DNA of 64,000 bases, taken from contig NZ_JAHWZX010000004.1 of assembly GCF_019351405.1 (NCBI RefSeq), positions 62,001-126,000 of the forward strand, read 5' to 3'. This DNA comes from Stakelama flava. GTDB lineage: Bacteria; Pseudomonadota; Alphaproteobacteria; Sphingomonadales; Sphingomonadaceae. Each line of letters opens with the position of its first letter. The first letter of the stretch is position 1. Made by a program: the position numbers and the translations under genes. The notes under the pieces were generated by a model that made no database searches, had not been told where the DNA came from, and saw nothing but the letters and a program-made list of their open reading frames with translations. This document shows, piece after piece, positions 36,081-44,286 of the stretch.

Positions 36081-36674
36081 TCAGACCGGCTCACGACGTT
36101 CGGCGAGCAACGCGGAACAGGCGAGGTCGCGCGCCTTTTCGCGCGGCAGCCCCAGCGCGCGCGCCATCGGCGCTCCCAGCAAGGCATCGCCGAGTGCCAT
36201 CAGGACCAGTTGCAGCGTCTCTTCATGAATCGGGCGTCCCGTGCGCGCCCCTTCGTCGAGTTCGACGCTTAGTTCGTTCACCAGCCGGTGGATCGCTTCA
36301 AGAATGGGATTGAGCGCATCCTGATTGCCCGAAAGTATCATCCAGCTCGCAAGCTGCGCGGCGCCTTCCTTGTCAAAGGCGTCGAAGGTAAGGTCCACCA
36401 CTTCGCGCGGATCCTGATCGGAATCGCGCGCCTTCAGTGCGGCGGCGGCGATTTTAGCGGTGATCGCGTTCGCCATCATCTCGATCAGCGCTTTTTGCAG
36501 CCCCGCGGCCGATCCGAAATGATGAAGCAGGTTCGCATGGGTGCGCCCGATACGGGCTGCGACCGCTTTCAACGTCACCGCCTGCGGCCCGTCTTCGATC
36601 AGCAAGGCACGCGCGGCATCGAGCGCGGCGAGCCGCGATTCTTCCGGGGTGAGGCGTTTGCGAATAATTGACAT
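36081..36674 (-). CDS. TetR-family transcriptional regulator
   Basis: A 197-residue repressor-type protein. The N-terminal helix-turn-helix (about residues 15-60) contains AVTLKAVAARIGRTHANLLHHFGS, and the rest is the helical ligand-binding/dimer domain. The start ATG (36674) overlaps the -35 box of the divergent promoter and has no ribosome site, so the message may be leaderless or start elsewhere. A pseudo-palindrome four bases upstream suggests self-regulation and control of the PF10118 gene. Ligand unknown. Confidence 0.85.
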   Translation of the reverse strand: MSIIRKRLTPEESRLAALDAARALLIEDGPQAVTLKAVAARIGRTHANLLHHFGSAAGLQKALIEMMANAITAKIAAAALKARDSDQDPREVVDLTFDAFDKEGAAQLASWMILSGNQDALNPILEAIHRLVNELSVELDEGARTGRPIHEETLQLVLMALGDALLGAPMARALGLPREKARDLACSALLAERREPV

Positions 36675-36697
36675 TATTGTAAGTAAGGCTATCTACA
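36668..36697 (+). promoter_or_regulatory. Promoter with overlapping TetR-operator candidate
   Basis: TTGACA (36668-36673), 16 bases, then TATCTA (36690-36695) forms a good promoter toward the PF10118 gene at 36741. The pseudo-palindrome TGTAAGTA-N4-TATCTACA (36678-36697, six of eight arm positions paired) covers the spacer and -10 box, the expected place for a repressor site. Confidence 0.55.
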
Positions 36698-36740
36698 TCG
36701 GTGTAAGCACAATGCCGAATTGCCTGTTTGGAGGAAAAAT

Positions 36741-37616
36741 ATGGCGAAGGCAAAAACTCCGACCGATCTGACCATCACCCCGCGCGACCAGCGTTTCGGG
36801 CGTGAAGAGCGCTATCGCCGCTGGTGGGCGAACGGCGATCCCTATGCCAGCGCCTTTTACAACGCATTGTCGGTTACCTTTCCCAAGGGGGAGGGGTTCT
36901 TCATCGATTCGGTTCGCCAGTTTCGCGACGGCGCCTCGCCGCGACTGGCGCGCGAGATAAAGTCCTTCGTGCAGCAGGAAGTGATGCACACCCGCGAACA
37001 TGTCGCGTTCAACCGGCATGTGGTCGATCAAGGCTATGACATCAGCCGACTTGAAAAACGGGTCGATGACGAAATCGCATTGACCAGGGGGCGGCCGCCA
37101 ATCGCGAATCTGGCCGCCACGATGTGTCTTGAACATTTTACCGCGATCATCGCGAATGAACTGATCGCCGATCCCCGGCATCTGGCGGGCGCCGATCAGG
37201 CCGCGGCCGATCTGTGGCGCTGGCACGCGATCGAGGAGATCGAGCATAAGGGCGTTGCCTATGACACTTGGCTGTACGCCACCCGTGACTGGAGCCGGTG
37301 GCGGCGGTGGAAGGTGAAGGCGATCGTGATGCTGATAGTGACAGCGCGATTTTTTCGCGGCCGCGCACAAGGCATGCTTGATCTGCTGGCGCAGGATGGA
37401 ATGACCGGGCCGGGCGTTAAATGGCGGTTGTTCCGCTATGCATTTGTCCGGCCCGGCATGGCGCGCAAGATACTGGGCGCATGGGCGTCATTCTTCCTGC
37501 CGGGCTTTCACCCGTGGAAGCATGACGACCGGCAGCTGATCGCGCTGGTCGACAGCGATTATCAGGATGCGCGCCTGCCACGCTCGCCCGCGGCCGGCCA
37601 GCCGCAGGCGGTGTGA
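36741..37616 (+). CDS. PF10118 metal-dependent hydrolase-like protein
   Basis: A 291-residue, largely helical protein of the predicted metal-dependent hydrolase family PF10118. Conserved ligand-rich segments are QQEVMHTREHVAFNRH (about residue 80), CLEHFTAII (about 127) and WHAIEEIEHKGVAYD (about 160), a pattern like di-iron helical-bundle enzymes. A hydrophobic stretch near residue 195 could bind membrane. The ATG follows GGAGG at good spacing. Transcription probably starts at the operator-overlapped promoter and is repressed by the divergent TetR protein. The substrate is unknown; such pairs often respond to lipophilic compounds. Confidence 0.82.
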   Translation: MAKAKTPTDLTITPRDQRFGREERYRRWWANGDPYASAFYNALSVTFPKGEGFFIDSVRQFRDGASPRLAREIKSFVQQEVMHTREHVAFNRHVVDQGYDISRLEKRVDDEIALTRGRPPIANLAATMCLEHFTAIIANELIADPRHLAGADQAAADLWRWHAIEEIEHKGVAYDTWLYATRDWSRWRRWKVKAIVMLIVTARFFRGRAQGMLDLLAQDGMTGPGVKWRLFRYAFVRPGMARKILGAWASFFLPGFHPWKHDDRQLIALVDSDYQDARLPRSPAAGQPQAV

Positions 37617-37653
37617 TCCGGCGCCGCTACCTTTTTGGGCGCGGAAACGCGCG

Positions 37654-38202
37654 TCAGGCGGCGATACGGGCCGGGGCGGGGGATGACGCGAGCGGAACGG
37701 CATAGCGCATCCTTACCGTCTCCACCGGCTCGCCCCGCGCCATGCACGCCGTGGTCAAACGCTCGCCTGTCGGCCGGAACCCCAGCCGATCGAGCACGCG
37801 TGCGCTGGCGATGTTGTCGACGGCATATCCCGCTTCGATTTCCGGAAGCCGCAACACCTCGCGCGCATGGTCGATCAGGCCGCGCGCCGCTTCCACCGCA
37901 TAGCCGTTCCCGCGCGCTTCGGGGATCAGCCAATAGCCCAGTTCCCACCGGTCGTGTTCATTCGGGCGAAGACCGATGCCGCCAATTATCCGGTCGCCGG
38001 ACATATCGGGAGCGAGGATCAGCAACGCCTCTGTCGGGGCGTGGGGCGCGCCTAAAAACGCTTCGGCATGGCCCAGCGTATAGGGCCAGGGTGCGCGCGA
38101 AAGATTCTTCACCACGCCCCATTGCCCGATGGCGCGCGCCAGTTCGGGGGCATCTTCTATCCAACCGGGGCGCAACGTCAGCCGCCTGGTGCGAACGAAC
38201 AC
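37654..38202 (-). CDS. GNAT acetyltransferase, RimJ/RimL type
   Basis: A 182-residue protein with the GNAT signature: the N-terminal TRRLTLRPGWIEDAP typical of RimJ-like enzymes, then IIGGIGLRP, ELGYWLIPEARGNGYAVEA (acetyl-CoA-binding loop) and NIASARVLDRLGF. It likely acetylates a protein N-terminus or small amine. It is convergent with the PF10118 gene and has no clear operon partner. Target unknown. Confidence 0.85.
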   Translation of the reverse strand: MFVRTRRLTLRPGWIEDAPELARAIGQWGVVKNLSRAPWPYTLGHAEAFLGAPHAPTEALLILAPDMSGDRIIGGIGLRPNEHDRWELGYWLIPEARGNGYAVEAARGLIDHAREVLRLPEIEAGYAVDNIASARVLDRLGFRPTGERLTTACMARGEPVETVRMRYAVPLASSPAPARIAA

Positions 38203-38282
38203 AGCAACTCTCCTCGTCGTTGCGTGCGCCGCATGCCATACAGGGATGACAGACGTGCGACCACGCGGGGGGAGGGAGCAAG

Positions 38283-38318
38283 AAAAAGGGAGCCGGGGTG
38301 ACCCGTCTCCCTTTTTTG
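38283..38318 (-). terminator. Bidirectional terminator after rplU-rpmA
   Basis: AAAAAGGGAG (38283-38292) and CTCCCTTTTT (38307-38316) form a stem that reads as a hairpin plus T-run on either strand. It lies 56 bases beyond the rpmA stop and ends the ribosomal-protein transcript. Confidence 0.85.
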
Positions 38319-38351
38319 CTGGTTCCTGCGTGGAACCCGGGTCACCCTGGT

Positions 38352-38372
38352 GGGTAACCCGGCCGGTTACCC
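38352..38372. repeat. Inverted repeat just downstream of rpmA
   Basis: GGGTAACC (38352-38359) and GGTTACCC (38365-38372) form a perfect 8-bp stem with a 5-base loop, two bases after the rpmA stop. A second, long-range pair (GGGTGACCC near 38296, GGGTCACCC near 38338) spans the terminator. The structures may protect the 3' end of the message. Confidence 0.5.
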
Positions 38373-38373
38373 G

Positions 38374-38643
38374 TTATTCGGCGGCATCCGCCATAATCTG
38401 TACCGACGCGTATTTGCGGCCCAGCTTGCCTTCGCGGAACGCAACGCGTCCGTCAGTAAGCGCAAAAAGGGTATGGTCCTTGCCCATGCCGACATTTTCG
38501 CCCGGATAGAATTTGGTACCGCGCTGGCGCACGATGATGTTTCCGGCGATCACTTCCTGACCACCGAATTTCTTCACGCCAAGGCGACGGCCTGCCGAAT
38601 CGCGGCCGTTACGCGAAGAGCCGCCTGCTTTTTTATGTGCCAT
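38374..38643 (-). CDS. rpmA: 50S ribosomal protein L27
   Basis: An 89-residue protein starting [20 protein letters not shown], the conserved flexible N-terminus that reaches the peptidyl transferase centre, followed by GVKKFGGQ and [10 protein letters not shown]. There is no N-terminal extension of the type cleaved in Firmicutes. It lies 33 bases after rplU in the usual L21-L27 operon. Confidence 0.98.
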   Translation of the reverse strand: MAHKKAGGSSRNGRDSAGRRLGVKKFGGQEVIAGNIIVRQRGTKFYPGENVGMGKDHTLFALTDGRVAFREGKLGRKYASVQIMADAAE

Positions 38644-38676
38644 GTGAGTCTACTCCTCGAATCTTCGCTGAAGGCC

Positions 38677-39042
38677 TTACGCGGCGGCGGTGTCGCCGTC
38701 GGTCGCTTCCGCCTTCTTGGCGGGCGCCTTCTTGGCCTTCTTCTCACCACCGACAGCGGTGATCTTCAGGATCGTGTGCTGCTGACGATGGCCGTTCTTG
38801 CGGCGATAATTGTGCCGGCGGCGCTTCTTGAACACGATCACCTTTTCGGCCTTCGCCTGCGCGATGATCTCGGCAGAAACGGTCAGCCCGTCGGTAGGCT
38901 TAAGATCGCTACCTTCGCCCGCCAGGAGCACGTCGTCCAGCGTAATCGAATCACCTGCTTCGCCGCCGATCTTTTCGACGACGATCTTGTCTCCTGCGGC
39001 AACGCGATATTGCTTGCCGCCCGTGCGCACGACTGCGAACAT
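38677..39042 (-). CDS. rplU: 50S ribosomal protein L21
   Basis: A 121-residue protein with the L21 core [14 protein letters not shown] through [16 protein letters not shown], followed by a Lys/Ala-rich tail ([12 protein letters not shown]) that is longer than in E. coli. The start at 39042 is chosen by homology; an upstream in-frame ATG at 39084 would add 14 non-conserved residues. First gene of the L21-L27 operon. Confidence 0.97.
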   Translation of the reverse strand: MFAVVRTGGKQYRVAAGDKIVVEKIGGEAGDSITLDDVLLAGEGSDLKPTDGLTVSAEIIAQAKAEKVIVFKKRRRHNYRRKNGHRQQHTILKITAVGGEKKAKKAPAKKAEATDGDTAAA

Positions 39043-39107
39043 GGCCCTCTTCACTTCCAAATGCGTGTGTCCGCGTGGAGGCATGCTCGACGCGGAAATG
39101 AAGGCGC

Positions 39108-39136
39108 GGGCTATGCGAAGCCACGCGCCTTGTCAA
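39108..39136 (-). promoter_or_regulatory. Predicted promoter of rplU-rpmA
   Basis: On the minus strand a perfect TTGACA (39131-39136) is followed after 17 bases by TAGCCC (39108-39113), 66 bases before the rplU start codon. The -10 element is weak. Confidence 0.45.
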
Positions 39137-39176
39137 GCTTGGTCAGGGCAAAAAGCCGCCCGGACCCAGGCGTCGT

Positions 39177-39557
39177 TTAGTGGCGATGCTCGCGACGAAG
39201 CGTGTAGCGACCGTCGGCATAGCTGTCGAACAGGCCGGTGATCGCCGGATGGTCCACCGGCTCGTCGCTGTCGTCGCTCATCAGGTTCTGCTGACTGACA
39301 TAGGCGACATAGCTCGAATCGGTGTTTTCGGCGAGGATATGGTAAAAAGGCTGCTCCTTGGACGGGCGCGCATGTTCGGGAATCGAATCATACCATTCCT
39401 CGCTATTGGCGAAGACGGGATCGACATCGAAGATGACGCCGCGAAAATCATACAGGCGGTGGCGAACGACATCGCCCAGATTGAACCGCGCATGCGTGAT
39501 CGCTGGTACGGGAATGCCGGTTTCCAGCGGATTGGATATTGGTTGGCTACGCTCCAT
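39177..39557 (-). CDS. hspQ: Heat shock protein HspQ (YccV-like)
   Basis: A 126-residue protein of the HspQ / hemimethylated-DNA-binding (YccV) family, which acts in proteolysis control during stress. The conserved core is visible: ARFNLGDVVRHRLYDFRGVIFDVDP, then QPFYHILAENTDSSYVAYVSQQNL. An N-terminal segment of about 20 residues precedes the core. The ATG at 39557 is the best start; upstream in-frame codons do not add conserved sequence. Single gene between rplU and tRNA-Ser. Confidence 0.88.
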   Translation of the reverse strand: MERSQPISNPLETGIPVPAITHARFNLGDVVRHRLYDFRGVIFDVDPVFANSEEWYDSIPEHARPSKEQPFYHILAENTDSSYVAYVSQQNLMSDDSDEPVDHPAITGLFDSYADGRYTLRREHRH

Positions 39558-39687
39558 GCCTGCTAATTTAACGCTTTGTACGCGACGTACAAGCTGGTGC
39601 TTGTGTCGTCGCACCGCTTGGGTTAAGGCCCCGCCCTCATCGACCGGTGCAGCGACGCGATCAGGCGTCAATCGGCACGAAATCTGC

Positions 39688-39780
<93 letters not shown>

Positions 39781-39811
39781 GACGGTCTCCCGTGAGCTGC
39801 GGCAGACCGTC
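39781..39811 (+). terminator. Hairpin directly after tRNA-Ser
   Basis: GACGGTCT and AGACCGTC form a perfect 8-bp stem around a 15-base loop, starting three bases after the CCA end. There is no T-run, so it may serve 3' processing or weak termination. Confidence 0.45.
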
Positions 39812-39873
39812 ACCAATTACACAAAAACAAATAATTACAGGTTGTTGGGAAGCGTTTCGATCGCCGGTTCGCA

Positions 39874-40023
39874 ATGGATCGCATCAAGCCGTATCTCGCT
39901 ATTGAGAGCATGATTGTGCGGAGATTGCCGCTTTATGATTTCCGGCTGGATGTGCGCAGACATGATGATGCGCTGATTCGGCAATGGCAAACTGACATTC
40001 GCCGAACGCTTGGGGTTGTTTAG
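39874..40023 (+). CDS. Small orphan ORF (49 residues) inside the tRNA scar
   Basis: ATG 39874 opens a 49-codon frame starting MDRIKPYLAIES and ending in IRRTLGVV before TAG; the frame is open from 39835. The composition is Arg/Leu-rich with no membrane segment. No clear ribosome site is visible. It lies between the two 13-bp repeats and overlaps the convergent oxidoreductase fragment by four bases. It may be the 3' remnant of a larger lost gene. I do not recognise the product. Confidence 0.3.
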   Translation: MDRIKPYLAIESMIVRRLPLYDFRLDVRRHDDALIRQWQTDIRRTLGVV

Positions 40024-40337
40024 CGGAGAGCGTTTACCGTCAGGACGATCTTGCCGCGGATATGACCTTTGGCCGCGCGTTCATGCGCTTTGCGGGCGTC
40101 GGCAAGCGGGAAGGCGTTATCGATCGCCACCCGGATTGTGCCATCGTCAAGCAGCCGCCCAATCGCTTCGAGTTGACCGCCGTTCGCCCGAACCTGAGTC
40201 GTTGACACGGTAATGCCGAGCCGTTCCGCCTCCCCGGCGCACGACACGCCAAGGCCGAAGATCGGGAGGAGCGCGCCACCGCGTTTGATCATGGAAGGAA
40301 CCGGAAGGTTGCCGGGCCACCGATCTGACGGGCCACT
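40020..40337 (-). pseudogene. C-terminal fragment of an MDR/quinone oxidoreductase
   Basis: About 90 residues from 40292 to the stop at 40020 match the C-terminus of NADP-dependent medium-chain oxidoreductases: RGGALLPIFGLG, LLDDGTIRVAIDNAFPLADARKAHERA, GHIRGKIVLTV. Just upstream, in another frame, the minus strand reads QIGGPATF, which fits the preceding conserved VGGP segment, so a one-base frameshift lies near 40295. The N-terminal 200 or more residues are missing. Homology stops next to the 13-bp repeat at 40340, which suggests that a recombination event cut the gene. Confidence 0.65.
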
Positions 40338-40339
40338 GG

Positions 40340-40352
40340 CTCTCCGCCATTT
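40340..40352 (+). repeat. Right copy of the 13-bp tRNA-end repeat (attR-like)
   Basis: CTCTCCGCCATTT is identical to 39768-39780. It lies at the point where homology of the truncated oxidoreductase ends and 150 bases before the chemoreceptor gene. The 150 bases that follow (40353-40502) show no gene. Confidence 0.5.
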
Positions 40353-40502
40353 TCACGCCGCTGCCGCCATGTTGCAGGGAAGCCACAGCGCCGGAGCAAC
40401 CGCGCCCTTTCGTTCGGCGAGGCGTCTTTTTTGCGCTGTCCAGCGAGATCCTTCGGGAAAATTTCCTACAAATTCTTCGAATAATTGCATTCGGAGAGCA
40501 AC

Positions 40503-42443
40503 TTGTCGATTCTAGCCCGGTTGAAGATCAGCCAACGTATTTTCGTGGTCGGAGTGGCGTCGCTGCTCGGCTTGCTCCTTGTCACTGGTTTGGCGATGAT
40601 GGAGCTGAAGCTTTCGTTGCAGCACAGTTTCGAAACACGCACCAAACAGACGCTCGACGTCGCGTACAGCCAGCTCGAACGCTTCCATGCCGAGGAGGCC
40701 GCGGGGAGGATGACAAGGGCGCAGGCGCAAAAGGCGGCGGCGGCGGCGGTGAATTCGCTCCGGTTCGGCAAGCTCGGCTATTTCTTCATGTTCGACAACG
40801 ACATGACGATGGTCGCCCATCCGGTGAAATCAGAACTGGTTGGCACCAATGTGCGGGACAAGACCGACGCCGTCGGCAAGATGCATTATCGCGAAATGCG
40901 CGAGAAGGCCGCCGGCCCGGACGGCGGCGGTTTCGTGCGGTACCAATATCAAATGCCGAATGGCGAGGGCATAAAGGAAAAACTGTCCTATGCTCGGGGG
41001 TTCGCGCCCTGGGGCTGGGTGATCGCGACGGGCGTGCTCAATGACGAAATCGAGGCGGCGCTTTGGCACGACGCAGGAAATCTGGCGAAGATGGTTCTCT
41101 TTGTCATACTGCTTATCGGCGGTGTCATCTGGATGATCGGCCGGTCGATCACGCTGCCGTTGCGCAGTCTGACCGAACGGATGCGCAGCCTGGCCGGCGG
41201 CAATGTCACCGACGCCATTCCCGGCATAGAGCGCAAGGACGAACTGGGCGACATGGCGGGTGCGCTTCAGGTGTTTCGCGAACAGGCGGTCGCCAAGGAA
41301 GAAGCGCAGGCCGCCAAGGCGAAGGGTGATGCCGAGCAACAGATGATCGTGGCGCTGGTTTCCGACAAGCTGGAACGGCTGTCGGATGGCGATTTGACCA
41401 GCAAGATCGATGAGGATGTGCCCGGTTCCTATGCCGCGCTGAAGCGCAACTTCAACACCGCCATCGCCAATCTGAGCGAATTGATCGGCGCGCTTGCCGA
41501 TGCGTCGCACGGGATCGAGACGGGGGCGACGGAGATCGCGGCGGCTTCGGACGATCTTGCCCGCCGGACCGAAAGCAATGCGGCAAGCCTGGAACAGACA
41601 TCGGCTGCGCTGTCGCAGATGAACGACCGGCTGAAATCCAGCGCGCAATCCGCGGATCGCACGGTCGATTGCACGCAATCGGCGATCGCCATGGTCGATA
41701 CCGGCCGATCGACCGCCGAACAGGCCACCGGGGCGATGGATCGCGTCGGCGAAAGCGCCCGCGGCATTGATGATGTGATCGAGGGGCTGGACAAGATCGC
41801 GTTCCAGACCCGCGTGCTCGCCATGAACGCCGCTGTGGAGGCGGGTCGCGCGGGCGAGGCGGGGCGCGGTTTCGCGGTCGTCGCCGATCTTGTCTCCGCG
41901 CTCGCCATGCGGGCGGAGGAGGAAGCGCATCGCGCGCGCGAACAGCTTACCGCCACCCAGTCCGATATCGGCATCGCGGTCGACGCGGTGCGCAGCGTCG
42001 ATACCGCGCTCGCCAACATCACTGGAAGCGTGCAGCAGGTTCACGAGTTTGTGGAGAGCATGGCCACCGACAACCGGGCGCAGGTCGTGACGATCGGAGA
42101 GATTGCGAGCGCCATGAACACCATGGACCAGTCGACGCAGCAAAATGCGGCGATGGTCGAGCAGACGTCGGCGGCGGCCCGCAATCTTGCCGGCGAAGTC
42201 CGCACACTGACTCGCCAGTCGTCGCGCTTCACGGTGGAGCAACGCGAAGGCTCGGCAAGGCGGATTCCCGCCATGGCCGCGCCATCGGAGCGGGGGGCGA
42301 AGACCGCAGCGTCGCCAAAAGCGGCGACCCGGACCGAAGCGGTCAAGCCGAAGCCCGCCATGCCGCCGCGCAATGTTCAGCCTGTAGCGGCCGCCGCGAT
42401 GTCCGCAGCGGGAGGCGCGGAGGACGACTGGGCGAGTTTCTGA
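40503..42443 (+). CDS. Methyl-accepting chemotaxis protein with single-Cache sensor
   Basis: A 646-residue transmembrane chemoreceptor. Membrane segment 1 (about residues 13-34), a periplasmic sCache_2-type domain (about 40-180, with FFMFDNDMTMVAHP and APWGWVIATGV), membrane segment 2 (about 195-215), HAMP, a second HAMP-like unit (LSDGDLTSKID), and the MCP signalling domain with IAFQTRVLAMNAAVEAGRAG and EAGRGFAVVADLV at the hairpin tip. A Pro/Ala-rich linker leads to a C-terminal DDWASF tail, possibly a methyltransferase tether. The TTG at 40503 is preceded by GGAGAG at good spacing; an in-frame TTG at 40485 is less likely. Ligand unknown. Confidence 0.9.
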   Translation: MSILARLKISQRIFVVGVASLLGLLLVTGLAMMELKLSLQHSFETRTKQTLDVAYSQLERFHAEEAAGRMTRAQAQKAAAAAVNSLRFGKLGYFFMFDNDMTMVAHPVKSELVGTNVRDKTDAVGKMHYREMREKAAGPDGGGFVRYQYQMPNGEGIKEKLSYARGFAPWGWVIATGVLNDEIEAALWHDAGNLAKMVLFVILLIGGVIWMIGRSITLPLRSLTERMRSLAGGNVTDAIPGIERKDELGDMAGALQVFREQAVAKEEAQAAKAKGDAEQQMIVALVSDKLERLSDGDLTSKIDEDVPGSYAALKRNFNTAIANLSELIGALADASHGIETGATEIAAASDDLARRTESNAASLEQTSAALSQMNDRLKSSAQSADRTVDCTQSAIAMVDTGRSTAEQATGAMDRVGESARGIDDVIEGLDKIAFQTRVLAMNAAVEAGRAGEAGRGFAVVADLVSALAMRAEEEAHRAREQLTATQSDIGIAVDAVRSVDTALANITGSVQQVHEFVESMATDNRAQVVTIGEIASAMNTMDQSTQQNAAMVEQTSAAARNLAGEVRTLTRQSSRFTVEQREGSARRIPAMAAPSERGAKTAASPKAATRTEAVKPKPAMPPRNVQPVAAAAMSAAGGAEDDWASF

Positions 42444-42449
42444 CTTCCG

Positions 42450-42475
42450 GGCCGCGCCGGCGTGCCGACGCGGCC
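42450..42475 (+). terminator. Hairpin after the chemoreceptor gene
   Basis: GGCCGCG (42450-42456) and CGCGGCC (42469-42475) form a perfect 7-bp stem six bases after the stop. No T-run follows, so factor-independent termination would be weak. Confidence 0.4.
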
Positions 42476-42588
42476 GTACTTACGATCAACAACGAAGCGA
42501 GGACGTCGCGCGGGGGCGAATGCGGCGTACGGGGCGGGCGGAATATGCGTCAAAGCTCTTCGCGAACAGGGACGGAAAGCAACGAAAA

Positions 42589-44172
42589 ATGATCAGCTTT
42601 ATCGCTAAACGGGGCCACGGCATTTCGCTGATCGCGATTGCCGCGGCGTGCCCGCTCTTCGCACACGGCGCACATGCCCAGAGCGCCGAGCCGGACCTTG
42701 AAACGCCTTCCGAGATGATGGTGAACGGCCCGGTGCAGCAGGCGCCGCCGCCGGAAGTGCAGGTTCCGCCGAGCGAAGCCGCGCAGCCGCAAGCTGTCGC
42801 CAATCCGGCGATCCGGGCCTATCCCGCGCATGCCGACGGCCATGGCGTAAAGATCGGCGGGTATAATAAATCGCGCTGGGCCGAGGACTGGCGCCAAATG
42901 GCCGATCCGGCCAAGCGCGACGATCCGATCGACCGGCTGAAATTCCTGCCGCTCGACGATTCGGGCGATATCTATGTGACATTGTCCGGCGAAGCGCGCT
43001 TTCGCACGAATTATACCGGCAATCCGGGCCTTATCGATGGCGATCATGAACGCGAGGACCAGTTGCGGCTGGTTGCTGGCGCGGACGTACATCTGGGCAC
43101 GTATGTCCGATTTTACGGCGAACTGGCGCATGCCGGGACCGGCGGGCATAATATCGGCACCCCGTCGGCGAAACTGCAAAACGATTTGATCGTGCAGCAG
43201 GCTTTTGGCGAGGTCAGCGCGATTGTCGATTCGACCGCCATCGGCGTGCGGTACGGACGGCAGGAATTCACCGACGGATCGCCATTGCTGCTTTCGCAAA
43301 AGGACGACAGCCCGATCCGCACCGTGCTCAACGGCTTTCGCGGCTGGGCGATGAGCAGCCGCCTTCGCTTCACCCTGTTCGATTTCGAATATACCGCTTT
43401 CGGCCGCGAAGGACTGAGCGACGACAAATCGGATGACAGTACGCGCTTTTCGGGCGTGACGATGGGGATCGTCCTGCCCTCGGTGGCGAAGGGCGAAGTG
43501 TTCCTCGATCCGTTTTTCTGGCGCGAACGCCATGATGCGGTGAGTTGGGGCGGGGTTAGCGAGCGAGAGGAGCGGCTCTATTACGGCGCGCGGCTGTGGG
43601 GCGATATCGGGCGGTGGACGATCGACTGGACGGTGGACCATCAGGGCGGAAGTTTCGGAAACCGCGATATCGATGCCTGGAACCTGTTCATCGCCCAAAC
43701 CTATGGGCTGAGCGACAGCGGCTGGAAGCCCGAACTGGGCATACATTTCGATTATGGCAGCGGCGGCGGCAGCTATGACGGGGGCGCGCTGAAGGTGGCG
43801 AGCACACCGGTGGGGGGTAGTTCCTCGTACAGCTATCAGGGGCTGCTGACCATCAGCAACCTGTTTCAGGTCGCGCCGAACATCACCGTGACGCCTGTAC
43901 GCGATGTGAAGACGACGTTCGAATATATTCGCGCCTGGCGGGCGGATGAAAACGACGCGGTATATCGTTCGAACAGCCGTCCCTATGCCGGTACGGAGCT
44001 GCTGGATGGAAAGGATATCGGGCAATCCTTCCGCATCCAGGCGGCGTGGAAGATCACGCAGCGGCTGTCGGTCACGGGGCGGTATGAATATTTCGACACG
44101 GGCAAATTGCTGACCAGGCTGGGCTATACCGATTCGCACTATCTCGCCGCCTGGACGAGCTTTCGCTTTTAG
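42589..44172 (+). CDS. AlgE-like outer-membrane porin (alginate export family)
   Basis: A 527-residue outer-membrane beta-barrel. A Sec signal peptide (residues 1-31, ending AHGAHAQ) is followed by a Pro/Gln/Val-rich linker (about 50-75) and a barrel of the Alginate_exp family (PF13372): the conserved GEARFRTNY start, alternating amphipathic strands such as TYVRFYGELAHAG, and a C-terminal Phe (TSFRF) used for outer-membrane assembly. In non-alginate producers this family probably lets anionic or sugar substrates pass. It lies before the glucanase genes but an operator-like site between them suggests separate transcription. Confidence 0.83.
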   Translation: MISFIAKRGHGISLIAIAAACPLFAHGAHAQSAEPDLETPSEMMVNGPVQQAPPPEVQVPPSEAAQPQAVANPAIRAYPAHADGHGVKIGGYNKSRWAEDWRQMADPAKRDDPIDRLKFLPLDDSGDIYVTLSGEARFRTNYTGNPGLIDGDHEREDQLRLVAGADVHLGTYVRFYGELAHAGTGGHNIGTPSAKLQNDLIVQQAFGEVSAIVDSTAIGVRYGRQEFTDGSPLLLSQKDDSPIRTVLNGFRGWAMSSRLRFTLFDFEYTAFGREGLSDDKSDDSTRFSGVTMGIVLPSVAKGEVFLDPFFWRERHDAVSWGGVSEREERLYYGARLWGDIGRWTIDWTVDHQGGSFGNRDIDAWNLFIAQTYGLSDSGWKPELGIHFDYGSGGGSYDGGALKVASTPVGGSSSYSYQGLLTISNLFQVAPNITVTPVRDVKTTFEYIRAWRADENDAVYRSNSRPYAGTELLDGKDIGQSFRIQAAWKITQRLSVTGRYEYFDTGKLLTRLGYTDSHYLAAWTSFRF

Positions 44173-44253
44173 GCCGCCAAATCCCGAAGGGGGGAGTTGC
44201 GTAAGGCGGTCCCGCACATAGCCGGCGGGACTTGCGCCAGACCCCGTCATGCG

Positions 44254-44267
44254 TGAGAACGTTCCCA
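44254..44267. promoter_or_regulatory. LacI-type operator before the GH55-like gene
   Basis: TGAGAACGTTCCCA is a near-perfect palindrome (12 of 14 positions symmetric) with the central CG and TG/CA ends of LacI-family sites. It lies 20 bases before the ATG at 44287. A related site is at 50457-50470. The LacI regulator at 57019 is the probable ligand-responsive binder. Confidence 0.6.
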
Positions 44268-44286
44268 AAATGGACGGGAGCGGATC

